A DNA stretch of 64,000 nucleotides from Blastomyces gilchristii SLH14081 (lineage: Eukaryota; Ascomycota; Eurotiomycetes; Onygenales; Ajellomycetaceae). The position numbers were made by a program, and so were the translations under genes. The stretch spans positions 1,244,795 through 1,308,794 of the forward strand of contig NW_003101669.1 of NCBI RefSeq assembly GCF_000003855.2, given 5' to 3'. Below are positions 35,653 to 46,403 of this stretch, in pieces. Under the pieces are notes generated by a model. That model worked only from the letters and a program-made list of their open reading frames with translations, was not told the DNA's origin and ran no database searches. Positions within the stretch are counted from its first letter, which is position 1, and the number at the start of each line of letters is the position of its first letter.

Positions 35653-36383
35653 ATGAAACTAATTTTTATTTTCGTATCTCTAGATTTAAAATATGAAATA
35701 TCAGTTTAAAGAGAAACTATACGTTTTTAAACACTACTCATATGATATCATTTCTCATATAAAAAACTCCGTACATGAATTGCAGAGAGAATGAAATATA
35801 ATCATTTTCAACAGTATATATTGATATTAACTATTAATCTTTTTAATAGATTAATTATCCATTTCTGTTCTTCTTCTCCTTAGCTATAATTCATGCACGA
35901 ATCTTAAATGTATGATTGTTGAGAAATTTAAGCTCAAAAGTTGTGTGTAAAATCAAGATTCTCTAAAAATTTGAAATTTTTCCACTTCTCAGACTTCTAC
36001 TTGGGAGCACTGGACATCCCATCCTACTTTGTTTCTGACTGACTTACTTCTACTCCGGCTACTCTCTATCTGTATATGAAATTTCCTCTCAAAGCGCTGA
36101 TTACCAAAATCGCCCATTGCGAGCTTTGCACTTTGACAATAGGTAAACAACCCGATGCTGTGAAGTCCGCATCTGCCTCTGTGAGCAATTAACTTAGTTA
36201 CTGTATGGCTCGCTTGATAAATATTATATCCAATGGCCCAATTCACCTTAAACGTAAAATCAATATCCTGTAACACATATAGAACATTTACACAAGTGCT
36301 TTATTTCATCAACAGCCAAGCCAGTACACTTCTGAAGGCAAAATCCATCCGCACTCACATCCTCCCCACACAATAAACTCCTC
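35653..36383. other. AT-rich relic DNA and 3' flank of DERA
   Basis: AT-rich, CpG-poor DNA to about 35,990, then GC-balanced DNA. A frame at 35,989-36,276 on the minus strand shows no motif and is not called. Confidence 0.5.
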
Positions 36384-37229
36384 TCAATAAACCCCATCTC
36401 CTCCAGTTGCACTGCCCTCTTTTCCCGTCAGTTCATCCACTATCTTCACCCCAGCACTGGCTCCAATCCTCTCCGCCCCAGCCCTAATCATTTGCACACA
36501 ATCTCCCGACGTCCTCACACCACCGCTAGCCTTAACCTTAACCTCTTTCCCAAGAGCTTCACAGACTGACCTCATCAACGCAACATTCTCCACGCTAGCC
36601 CCGGGCCCATTGAAACCCGTACTAGTCTTGACAAAGTCTGCCCCAGCAAGACAGGATATCACACATCCCGCAACAACCTGCTCGCGGCTCAATTGCGACG
36701 TTTCAAGAATGACTTTTAAGCCAACTTTTCCGCCAGCATTGTTACTGACACATTCAGAAGCATGGTTTGCTGCTTTGCGCACCGCGAGGACATCCGCATA
36801 TACCTCTGTATATTTTCCTTCCTTTAGCAGTGGGTAATTGATAACCATATCCAGCTCCGATGCACCATCGTTGACTGCATTTTGGGTTTCGGAAACCTTT
36901 TCTGCTGTACTATACGTTCCCTCATGGAAACCGATGACACATGCTACGCCGATCGCAATTTCCTTCAACCGCGCAACAGCGCGTGAGACATATTTTGCAC
37001 GTACGCAGACGGTTGCAAAGTTGTAATTGATGGCTTCGGCACAGAGCGTGTCGATTTGAGCTTCTGTGGCAGTGGGTGCGAGTTGGGTGTGGTCTATTGT
37101 CTGAGGTATCGAAGTCTGAGGGTCTGTCGGGGGTGGATAGTTCGCTATATTTGTTTCAGGGAGGGCATTTAGCGTTTGAGAGATTAAAATCCTCCATTCT
37201 GAGTCAGTTGTGGGAACCGGAGTAGCCAT
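36384..37229 (-). CDS. Deoxyribose-phosphate aldolase
   Basis: Cleaves 2-deoxyribose-5-phosphate to acetaldehyde and glyceraldehyde-3-phosphate (DeoC family) in deoxynucleoside salvage, cytosolic. One exon, 281 aa, typical of eukaryotic class I enzymes. Conserved segments: IDHTQL (45-50), CVRAKYV (75-81), CVIGFHEG (97-104), ELDMVIN with Asp127, FVKTSTGF with the Schiff-base Lys201, and VKASGGVRT with Lys233. These match the catalytic Asp/Lys/Lys set of the bacterial enzyme. No targeting signal. Its left flank is the AT-rich island with the MITE. Confidence 0.95.
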   Translation of the reverse strand: MATPVPTTDSEWRILISQTLNALPETNIANYPPPTDPQTSIPQTIDHTQLAPTATEAQIDTLCAEAINYNFATVCVRAKYVSRAVARLKEIAIGVACVIGFHEGTYSTAEKVSETQNAVNDGASELDMVINYPLLKEGKYTEVYADVLAVRKAANHASECVSNNAGGKVGLKVILETSQLSREQVVAGCVISCLAGADFVKTSTGFNGPGASVENVALMRSVCEALGKEVKVKASGGVRTSGDCVQMIRAGAERIGASAGVKIVDELTGKEGSATGGDGVY

Positions 37230-38470
37230 TTTATGTTATATGGACAGTTGCACTTGAATTATGCTATTTTTCATAGACACAAGCTGAGCATGTCCTCTTC
37301 CGCGTGATTTCGTGGTTGTTCTCGAAGACCTGTGAACTTGTATTAGCTTGGTTTGTATTGAATATGAACTTTACCTAAGGTTATTCTACAAAAACAACAA
37401 AGGGATGACAGAAGACAAACATAATTTTAAGTACTCAGGCAAGAATATGATACTAGGTCTCTATGACTGTAACTATGGAGAGGTAAGGAAGCCCGCTATC
37501 CACAAGACAGTATGCCAGAGAGGCAGACGCCACGGCCCCGAGATTTTTGGCACAATTGCAATAGACCCATCACTTGTAGTAATATAATTGAAAGGAACCA
37601 ACATTGGAGACTAATAAACACACCTGCAACTCAAGCTATAAACAGTCGTTCTAAGCCGGACACAACCTCGCGAGTAGCCAATATCTTGCTTCGCCAGATT
37701 AGTTTCAGGTCCTCTCAATCTCCTCTTACTGACCAAATGCAAAATATAAATACAAGAGACAATTTCCCGCAAGCCAAGTGACGCAACGTTTAGGGTGCTA
37801 TTATTATGTATAGCCAAGGCAGAAGAAGGAGGTTGACCCCTCTTCTCTAGCACGCCCCTCAGTTTCTAGAACGTGACACGGCTTGCCCTAATTAATTTAT
37901 ATCAGTTCCTGGAACTTCCTTTAAGTAGACCATTTACAGGAGACTTGGCATGGGAACAAATGGAAGAATCTTATATGAATAGGGATGGTTCTTCTACCGC
38001 GCCCGCCATATGTTGAGCAGCCACCGATCGCGTACTGGTTTACCTCATTATCATGACTTCGCATTTTCTGATAAAAGTCGTGGTTGTTATTTGACTGTGC
38101 TGCGAACGCGACAAAGATATCTCGCTGGGCAGACCTCATCTACGGCAAAAAATAATGAATCATACATATGAATATTTATTTATTTAGTCGTGATATAGTA
38201 GAGCACAGCGAGGACAATACATTATTATCCTTATCCTCTCTGCCTAACCTCCGAAAAAGAAAAATCCGGCACGTAAATGCAGTCCATTCCTCGCAGCAGA
38301 AGCAAGCATCAAGAGCGCAAGGAAGAAAACCGTATTCATTCACCTGCCACGTTAAATCCTAGGCATGATACGAAATAAATAAAAGCAGAAAATAAATAAA
38401 GGTATCTCAGTAACTCCTTTCCCGCCTATGGCAATCCGCAAAACCATCCTCTTTGCTCACAACTGTCACC
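37230..38470. other. Intergenic
   Basis: About 1.2 kb between the DERA start and the 3' end of the SelK-like gene. Several short open frames, none with a motif or splice structure I can support. Confidence 0.5.
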
Positions 38471-39074
38471 CTACCTCCTGCAACCTCCACTCCCACACTC
38501 CGGCCCGCGAATATCATCAACTCGCCCAATACGCCTCGTAGGCCCTCCACCTCCGCCACCACCAGGTCTCTTCCCAGGACCGCCGCCTGGTCCTCCTGGC
38601 CCTCCGCCGCCGCCTCCACCACCACCACCTCCTCGCGAACTACCCCACCGAGACCGATGGATTTGGGTATTGTCTATATTCTGAATATTGAACTGGGAGC
38701 TTCGGGCGGCCGAAGAAGCATTTAACTAGAGAAGAAGAATAAAGCGGTTAGTTAAAGGCTCTGGTTTGTATGTCTATTGGTAGTATAGAGAAAAATAAAA
38801 ACGGATCGGATGCTCAATTGGTGGGCAAGCTCAAAAAAAAGGCGTACCGCAAATAGGCTGACGATGTATAATCCGAAGAAGATGTAGAGGTCATCGATGA
38901 AGTAGCGGATGCGGGCGGAGATCGGCGGGCTTTGATGAGAGAGTTAGATTTCAGTGTCATTTTTAGTTGAGGGCGAAATTGAGATAGCGACGAGGAGATC
39001 TTATCCAGTGGAGGTGCGATCGCATACCTTTCTAGCATACGCCCATTTGAGAGGTAGGGTTTTGGAGATGACAT
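38471..39074 (-). CDS. Selenoprotein K/G-like small ER membrane protein (Cys form)
   Basis: 127 aa from three exons: 39,074-39,028, 38,929-38,848 and 38,725-38,471, with introns of 98 and 122 bp. N-terminal YLSNGRMLE is the SelK signature. The second exon carries one transmembrane segment (YFIDDLYIFFGLYIVSLFA). The third is Gly-rich with PGKRPGGG and ends RRIGRVDDIRGPECGSGGCRR. SelK-family proteins sit in the ER membrane and act in ER-associated degradation and palmitoylation complexes. The cysteine in GSGGC occupies the position of selenocysteine in animal SelK (GGUGR). No single reading frame covers the gene, so it is easily missed. In-frame Met codons at 39,110 and 39,101 could extend the N-terminus by up to 12 residues. 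Confidence 0.85.
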
Positions 39075-39492
39075 TCTGGCTGTTTTGTCTTCATTCGCCA
39101 TACTGAACACGGTGGAGGATGCGTTGTGGAAGTTGAGAGATGTTTTGCTTCTGTTAGGTGGTCGTCGCGGCTGATCTGTCTTTGGTTTGTTGTCTTTGGT
39201 TTGCTGTCTTTGGTTTGCTGTGCTTGGCGAGGACTGGTCTATTTTTGGAATATTTTAAGTTCTTGTTACTGAACTATTAATTTACATCAGACCAACAATT
39301 CCTTTAAACTAACACAATAGCGCTCTATGATATGTAGTGGAGCATGAAAAGCTCAGCCTAATACAGCCTCCGATAAAATGCAAACAAGTGTCCAGAACAT
39401 GCGAAAATATCGTTCTATACAAATCCCAGCGCCTCTAAAACCCGAGTAAAGAAGGCTTCTGCATTTAGGATTTGTTGACAGCCCCCAATTCA
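39075..39492. repeat. Intergenic with short tandem repeat
   Basis: Three near-identical units of about 17 bp (TTTGGTTTGYTGTC) lie at about 39,180-39,231, in the presumed 5' region of the SelK-like gene. Otherwise nothing seen. Confidence 0.6.
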
Positions 39493-41202
39493 TTAATAAT
39501 AGCCATCTTTCCATCTTAACCCATCCTCAACTGTCCATTTTGCACTCGTGAGCGGATGAAGCACCCCGCAGCTCGCACCAACAACAAGAAGTCCTGGCGG
39601 TCTCGATCCTTCCTCCTGAACGGCCAAACAGACATGTTCAAGCGTTGACCGTATAACTCTTTGATCTGCGCATGACGCTCTCTCAATCACCGCGCAGGGG
39701 GTATCCTTCGGCCATAGGACTCGGGACGCAGCACTCTCGTCCCCTTCAGCACGACTAGTAAGTGATTCGATGAGAGAAGAGAGTCTGTGCAGCGCCATCA
39801 AGAAAACCACCGTCTGTGTAGGTACATAGCTAGGTGGCTCTGGTGCTGCTCCTTTGCGCCCCGTGCCAGTGCATATCAATACTTGGTCGGCAACACCGCG
39901 GTGCGTCGCGGGTATATCCGCAAAGAGTGGCGCGCTCAATGCACTGGTGATTCCTGGAAGAACAGCGGGAATATATCCCTCCCTTCTGAAGAAGTCGTAC
40001 TCTTCGGCTCCACGGCCGTACAGATATGGGTCACCTTGCTTCAGCCTTAGCACCGTTCTACCTGCTCGCAGGGCAGTTATGCCCATTTCGAGTAATTCTT
40101 CTTGCGCCTTATCGGCGTTCCCAGGGAATTTCCGGGCGATATGGACTTCCGTTCGTCGAGGGATAAGATCTAGCACGGGGGCCGGAACCAATTTGTCGGC
40201 TAAGATGAGATCTGCATTTTTGATCGCGTTGTGTGTTGCTTTAGTAAGAAGGTCCGGGTGCCCAGGTCCGGATCCTGCAAGGATGATTTTTCCTTTCTTT
40301 GGTGGTAAAGGTAGGCCGTCTTCCAACGTGGAAGAGGCTGTGCCGCTCGTCGATCGATAAGCTCCAAGTATGGCTTCCATATCAGCACCCGTGATTGAGG
40401 CTAACCGACGAAGCGGCCAATATTCACATATTTGAGACAGCCAACGCATTCTACGAGTTTTAGCAGCCTCGCTCTCCTCAGACGTCACGAGTGAGTTGAA
40501 GGTATGTTTCTGAGCGGTCGAGTCATCAGCCTCGAATGGCAGATTTTCAGGAGCTATATCTGGGCTATGGTCTTCTTCCCAGATACGTCTCCTAACTGTG
40601 CCGAGTGTTTCAACGGCGGCGCCGAGTCCAGATGGGAGATAGGCGGCTATTTCCCGCCGTATGCGGGCAGCTAATTTGCAGCCTCTGCCAGAGGTCGTGA
40701 TGCCAATGTGAAGCGGGCCATCAGAGTAAGTGGAGAGTAGTGTAAATGTGCAAAGATCTGGAGCATCTGAGACATTTACTGGTATCCTTAACCGACGGCA
40801 AAGATGATATATGCGAGAGCCTTGAAAGGAGCCGTTAACACATATAAATATACGCGAAGAAAGGAAATAAAACTTACTCAAAGGATTCTGAGGCCCAAGA
40901 GTAATAAACACAGCGTCGACATAATTATCCACCTCGTTTCTTCCCAGGGTTTTCAAATCTTCATCTTGAAACTCTCTTCCAATATGGCGCACCCGTCCAT
41001 CCTCAACCTTCTGCAGAAGGGGTGCATGAATTTCCACACCTTCAGGCGCAATGACAATGGGAATTGCCCCGATGTCAAGACACTTGGTGCATCGGGCAGC
41101 TGCCAGCGGGTTTGCGCCCACGATTAGATGCACCTGGTCTTTCACATCCAAGGCTGCTAACATGGGAGCTGGCCCAGGTGACTCGTGTCGCAGGTCTTTC
41201 AT
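39493..41202 (-). CDS. MET1: Uroporphyrinogen-III C-methyltransferase, siroheme synthesis
   Basis: Makes precorrin-2 on the way to siroheme, the cofactor of sulfite and nitrite reductase. Two exons (41,202-40,878 and 40,820-39,493) around a 57-bp intron with GTAAGT and TTTCAAG ends. Removing it restores NPLSSRIYHL. 550 aa from the chosen Met, and an upstream in-frame Met at 41,277 would add 25 residues. The N-terminal part resembles the Rossmann fold of CysG/Met8 (VHLIVGANPLAAARC). The C-terminal SUMT domain shows LAGSGPGHPDLLT, RLKQGDPYLYGRG, LPGITSALSAPLFADIPATHR and PCAVIERAS. Start at 41,202 is preferred because conserved sequence begins soon after it. Confidence 0.9.
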   Translation of the reverse strand: MKDLRHESPGPAPMLAALDVKDQVHLIVGANPLAAARCTKCLDIGAIPIVIAPEGVEIHAPLLQKVEDGRVRHIGREFQDEDLKTLGRNEVDNYVDAVFITLGPQNPLSKFYFLSSRIFICVNGSFQGSRIYHLCRRLRIPVNVSDAPDLCTFTLLSTYSDGPLHIGITTSGRGCKLAARIRREIAAYLPSGLGAAVETLGTVRRRIWEEDHSPDIAPENLPFEADDSTAQKHTFNSLVTSEESEAAKTRRMRWLSQICEYWPLRRLASITGADMEAILGAYRSTSGTASSTLEDGLPLPPKKGKIILAGSGPGHPDLLTKATHNAIKNADLILADKLVPAPVLDLIPRRTEVHIARKFPGNADKAQEELLEMGITALRAGRTVLRLKQGDPYLYGRGAEEYDFFRREGYIPAVLPGITSALSAPLFADIPATHRGVADQVLICTGTGRKGAAPEPPSYVPTQTVVFLMALHRLSSLIESLTSRAEGDESAASRVLWPKDTPCAVIERASCADQRVIRSTLEHVCLAVQEEGSRPPGLLVVGASCGVLHPLTSAKWTVEDGLRWKDGYY

Positions 41203-42447
41203 GATGTGAGCTGAAATGTTGATTGTGGTTTTTAACCTTTCAACTGCCGGTTGAGCAGAGAAATAGAGAGAATGCAATCTGTAGCAGTCTGTAAAGCTCT
41301 GACAATGAACGGCGAAGGAAACGAAGCAACAGATTTAAAAATATAAGGAAGCTCCGTGTGCATATATCAACGACATATCTGGATATAACTATATGCACAA
41401 TTTTCTCAGAGAAGTATTTCACACCTGGGCAGGGGACTTTGATAGGGGCGATCGAGGAGGGCTTGTAGACAGGGGCTTAAAACAAGAGATAACGATTTCA
41501 ACGAGTAATAAACTTTAACAATTAAGAGTGGAAAATAACAAGGCGTAGAGAGGTGTCTTATATTAAGGCAAAAAATATATCAAATATGAAATATGAAATA
41601 TTCTATCTATCTAGGCACTGATTATCTACTATTCTTTTTCTTCTTTTTAGGATGGCGTGATCGAAGTAGTTGCGATTACGTAATAAGTCATGTGAAGAGT
41701 TAGTTACCAACTTGGGGACGTTTTTTATACCTCCTTATCTGATTCTTCTCAACCTTTTATTTCCCTTCTATTTCCCCATTTTCCTTTTTTGCAAGAGATG
41801 TGCTGGGAAAGGAGATGCCGAGGTCAGTCAGATCAACCGCGACTAATGATGGCGGGCACCTCGGTTTTCCCATCCTTTATCTGGCTTAAATATCTCGGGA
41901 TATTAAGAAGTCCAAGGGTGCGCGTAACACCCAGGGAGGGGAGGCATAGAAAGAGCGTCTATATAATTAAACAACACTGATAGTGATCGTTCTATGTCTC
42001 GCACGTTTCAGATCTTTGTGCATGGAAAAAGAAAGTAGCTATCCCGGATGCTTCTGCCCATCCTCGAATGGATTTTGATGGAAGCCAACAGTTATGTCCT
42101 GGTGACAAGGGTGGTTTCGTGTTTATGCTGAGAATTTGATGTTTCGGACCCCCCTACCTCCGGGTCAGATTTCAATCAGAGCTAGTTAGGAGTCTCACGC
42201 TCATTCTTAGGAAGCTAACAAGGTAGAATCCCGAAGATAAAGACAAGGTCACGTTTCGCGATAAAATTCAGTGTTAGATCAGCTTTCCAGATTTCAATTG
42301 AGACTAGTTTATACATCTCTAACTGTTTCTAAGGATGTCAACAATGAAATACTGACCACATGCATCGACATGGAGTTCGGCGTGTGGAAATTATTTTGTC
42401 GGGAGGTCGATCAGCACTAATCGTAACTCTTTTGCTGATTTCTTGGG
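41203..42447. other. Intergenic with diverged repeats near the right end
   Basis: About 1.2 kb. From about 42,165 there are diverged copies of a block with the phrases CAGATTTCAAT, GCTAACAAGGTAGAAT and GAAGATAAAGAC, continuing into the next gene. No gene called. Confidence 0.5.
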
Positions 42448-42490
42448 ATGTCAACAGAGGAATATCCTGAAGATAAAGACGACATGTCTG
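42165..42490 (+). repeat. Diverged tandem blocks overlapping a gene start
   Basis: A block ending CCCGAAGATAAAGACAAGG near 42,230-42,248 recurs as ATGTCAACAGAGGAATATCCTGAAGATAAAGAC at 42,448-42,480. A further partial copy (CAGATTTCAAT...GATGTCAACAATGAAATAC) lies at about 42,288-42,354. The last copy supplies the first codons of the following frame. Confidence 0.55.
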
Positions 42491-43767
42491 ATGATGGGAT
42501 GGAGTTTGAGAAGTTCTTTGATGGGCTTCGATCAAACCTGCCCACATATTTTTTTGGTAGCAGACATGGGAGGCTGTTACAGAAGAGAATGAAAGTAGAG
42601 GCAAATCTTTCATGCGAAGACCAACGGGCCTTGTTTGTTGAACCGAATGGCGAAGAGGAGATTCTCCACCGGGAAGTATGGGTCGGGGGAAATCCCAAGG
42701 AAGTGCAAGAAGCATAAATAACAGAGCATTGCAATCATTGATAGAGAAAGAAAAGGTCAACTCAATCTGTAAAATTTGTGAAGAGCAGCGTAGTTGTGAC
42801 TTGAGGGCCTGGAAATCTATCCGAAAACTGGACGTTTTACATCTTTTTGAGAAAACTTACATTCCCATCGAAATCAAAACTTCGACAAGTGAGCATCATT
42901 CCCAAATTGTATTAATATTTTCGCAGGAACATATAACACTTGCACAGGTTTCATTGCTGATGAGAGACACAGGTACCATCCGAGAAGACGCAGGCTTAAC
43001 CGCAACCCTGACAATATGGGGCCACGCATTCACGACTATGAGCCACTCGTGTACCTCACATTTCTGAGGCTTGAGGAGAGGCGGATGGATCCGATTGTGG
43101 ACAATTTTAGTTTGGATTGGAGAAATCTCTTTAAGAGATTGAAAGAGGTAGACGGCACGAAGGAAATATGGTACCTTCGAGATGAGGTCTATCAATCATT
43201 TGAAGTTGACATGTTTGCGGTAATAGGTAAGCGAAGCATAAGAGCTTTCCTTGTATTGGCTTGGCTAATAATTAGCTGGTAGAGTGCGCAGAAACAACTG
43301 CAATGGAGTCTGTGCACGAACTTTTGGAGTACGGATATCGATATCCAGGGCGAGCAGCGTACGCTATGAAGGAGTGGTTCACAATCCCCATGAAGGAGAA
43401 GGATTTCGAAGACCTCAAAAGACCGCATGAGAGCGTCGGAGAGACTGTCCTGAATATGCAACTACTCGACTACAGTGGGCTTGAGCAACAAGCCATCGAT
43501 CAAGTGGAAGATAAGCTGCAAGAATTTTTTGAGAGCCGGCATCACGCAGGGTTCACATTTGATCGTATTGAAGCGAGATGGACGACATCCCAGAAGAGAA
43601 CAGTTGTAATATTCGGGCCAACCCCCGAAGAGGCAGAACGCGATCAGGAGGAGAATGTGTGGGAATTCGAGTGGGCAAAATGGGTGTCAGATATGGGATG
43701 GGAAATCCACCAGCACAGGAACAGACATGTAGCCGGCCATTTTTATATGCGGCCACTACCAATGTGA
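42448..43767 (+). CDS. Hypothetical multi-exon protein, acidic, taxon-restricted
   Basis: Not recognised. Coding-like frames follow one another: 42,448 to about 42,702 (acidic, MSTEEYPEDKDDMSDDGMEF), about 42,747-42,888 (contains CKICEEQRSC), about 42,927-43,226 (RHRYHPRRRR, then MGPRIHDYEPLVYL) and 43,283-43,767. The junction at 43,227-43,282 is a sound 56-bp intron (GTAAGC...GTAG) that completes a Glu codon. The two earlier junctions would need 44-bp and 38-bp introns, unusually short, so the model there is weak and the gene could be frameshifted or decaying. The C-terminal part is rich in Trp, Glu and Arg. No known domain, signal peptide or membrane segment. Confidence 0.5.
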
Positions 43768-44247
43768 GCTTTGGATGCTCAAGGAGTCCTGGCGCGGGCG
43801 CCAGTTGATGTCACTCCTTTGTTTCGCAGGGGCCTGCAAGTGGTTTGCTTTAGTTTTTGCTTTTTGATTTTTGATAGATGAAGTCCTTGTGCAGTTGAAG
43901 AATTTGAAATGGGTCATGTGCTATTATTGTGCGGAGTTTGTAATTCGTCGCAAGGTCAATTGTTCCGTGCTAAGCGCAGTCGCGCGTAGGGCGTAACTAG
44001 GAATTAGCCGCCCACGCTAGCTGGATGGACGCTTTGTCCAAGACGGCAGCTCAGCTTTGCCTTTCTGCACAACCCCCAACGTTCATTTCCTTGATTGCCA
44101 TCTGCATTTCCTCCCGAGTACAGTTATAGTCTCATCATATTACAGAGCGAAATTTTGATAGCCAAGGCTGCGAACCTCCGCTGCTCATCCTCTCCAAACC
44201 ATCCCAACAGCTCTCGTTCCTCTCAGAACAGCTGGTTTACTTGACGT
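43768..44247. other. Intergenic, RPN5 promoter region
   Basis: About 480 bp between the hypothetical gene and RPN5. No repeat or RNA gene seen. Confidence 0.5.
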
Positions 44248-45988
44248 ATGATCATGTCGGACGGGACCTTGTTCAAGGCTGAGAAGGATTTTACGAAAGA
44301 TGTCGATTCTCTGATTCCAGAAGCGCAGGAGTTGGCTAAGGTTTGCAGTTTTCGGACTCCTAGAATAGAGCATATACTAACACCAGCCGGTACCGTCACC
44401 TAGACCAATCTCCAAGGCGCGATTGACAAACTTTTGGCACTCGAGAAACAAGCTAGACAGGTAAATGCCACCGCTTTCCTAAAACTCCTTGTAGACTAGT
44501 ACTTATAATATTATTCTCCCTAGGCATCCGATCTACCGTCCACATCCAGGCTTCTCATTGCAATCGTTACCCTCTCCAAAGAGTCCGGCGATTGGAAACT
44601 GTTGAACGAGCAGGTCATCGCGCTTTCGAAGAAACATGGGCAGCTTAAACAAGCTACAACGAAGATGGTGCAGGCTGTAATGGGATTCATCGATCAAACT
44701 CCGAATATGGAGGAGAAGATGACATTGATCGAAACTTTAAGGACTGTTACTGAGGGCAAGGTTTGTCACGACCTCCAATCTAGTTTGGCTGGGTTCTTGC
44801 TGATCTGTCGAGTATATAGATCTTCGTCGAAGTGGAGAGAGCTAGAGTTACACGTATTCTATCGGATATCAAGAAGTCTCAAGGCGACCTCGCCAGCGCT
44901 GTGGACATTCTCTGCGAGTTACAAGTGGAGACATTTGGATCAATGACCCGGAGAGAGAAGACTGAGTTCATTCTGGAACAGGTAGCTCTCTGTATAGCTA
45001 AAGGGGACTGGACACAGGCTGGAATATTAAGTCGCAAGATTAGCACAAAATACTTTGCGCGGAAACCGAAGAAGACTCCGGAACAGATTGAGAAACAACA
45101 AAAGGAGTTGGAAGAGCGGGAAAGAAACCGGAAGCCTGATGATCCACCAATAGAAAAGGAAGAGGATGTGACAGACTTGAAGTTGAGGTATTACGAGCAA
45201 CAGATCATGCTCGCAAACAACGAGAATAAGTACTTGGACGTTTGCAAGCATTACCGACAGGTTCTTGATACCGAATCCGTTGAAGAGAACCCAGAGCAGC
45301 TACGCGCGGTAAGTGTTTGATGGTTCCTTTGGCATGCATATACATACGTTGGCAACGACTAACGGCATCATAGACACTTCAACGTATCATATACTATGTC
45401 GTGCTTTCGCCTTATGACAACGAGCAATCGGACCTCATTCACCGCATCCAAACAGATTCCCGAAACTCCCTTGTCCCCGTTGAAGCGCGCCTTCTCAAGC
45501 TCTTCACGATAAACGAGTTGATGCGATGGCCAATGGTTGCGGAGCAATTCGGGCCACACCTTTGCAGTACCGACGTTTTTGATGCCCAAACAAACCCATC
45601 AACTGACAACAAGGCACACACCCGATGGCAAGACCTGCGCAAGCGCGTTATTGAGCACAATGTCCGCGTCGTTGCCAAATACTACACTCGCATCCAAATG
45701 GGCCGTCTCACAGAGCTGCTTGACCTCAACGAGGAAGAGACCGAAAAGTACATTTCTGACCTCGTCACTTCCAAGACTGTTTATGCAAAGATAGACCGCC
45801 CGGCTAGAATCGTGGATTTCGCCAAACCACGGGATGCTGATGATGTATTGAATGAGTGGAGTAGCAATATGAAGAGCTTGCTGGGCTTGCTCGAGCGGAT
45901 TGACCACTTGATTACTAAGGAAGAGATGATGGCCCGTATCCTTCCATCTAAGGCGGAACGGGCGACTTCCAAGGCCAAGGCTCGCTAG
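44248..45988 (+). CDS. RPN5: 26S proteasome lid subunit Rpn5 (PSMD12)
   Basis: PCI-domain scaffold subunit of the 19S regulatory lid. Five exons: 44,248-44,340, 44,404-44,460, 44,524-44,760, 44,820-45,308 and 45,374-45,988. All introns are phase 0 and 59-65 bp. The product is 496 aa, or 494 from the second Met at 44,254, matching the usual length. The joined protein reads as a string of alpha-helical hairpins: LIPEAQELAK-TNLQGAIDKLL, KKSQGDLASAVDILCELQVETFGSM, YYEQQIMLANNENKYLDVCKHY. It ends in a PCI/winged-helix region (YYTRIQMGRLTELLDLNEEETEKYISDLV, KIDRPARIVDF). Fungal Rpn5 orthologues carry the same segments. A highly conserved single-copy gene. Confidence 0.95.
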
Positions 45989-46403
45989 GCTAGAAGTTCT
46001 CTCTGTTCCTTTATCTACGTGGGTTTCTTCTCGTCATGTGTATGGTGAATATTCATTCTTTGGTCCTGCGTAAAAATGAATGTACAATAACACAGTACTC
46101 CCTCAAGATAGCCTTCTAATTAATGGAAGTTGTCGTTGGATTTAATACTCATAGCTTCGTAGAGAGGAAGGAATAGTATCCGCAGCGGATATATACGCAT
46201 AAGTATTTCAGCTGTTTGGGCCATGGCCTCGGGTTAGTATTCGTACTTCTAATTCTAGCGGGTATGCAACGCCGGTTCTATGTCTATCTATTTAATTCGC
46301 ACTGTGACCGCATGTCTAGTTCGTCGTGAGAAAGTCATCAGTCATCCTCCAAACGCAACATGAATGGTATCCCACAACACACCCCTACCGAAAATTACGA
46401 TAT
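45989..46403. other. Intergenic, convergent 3' ends
   Basis: Between RPN5 and the FSH-type hydrolase. Nothing recognised. Confidence 0.5.

Noticed and set aside
35989..36276. 95-codon minus-strand frame next to DERA
   Set aside because: No family resemblance. It straddles the edge of the AT-rich island and lacks splice partners.
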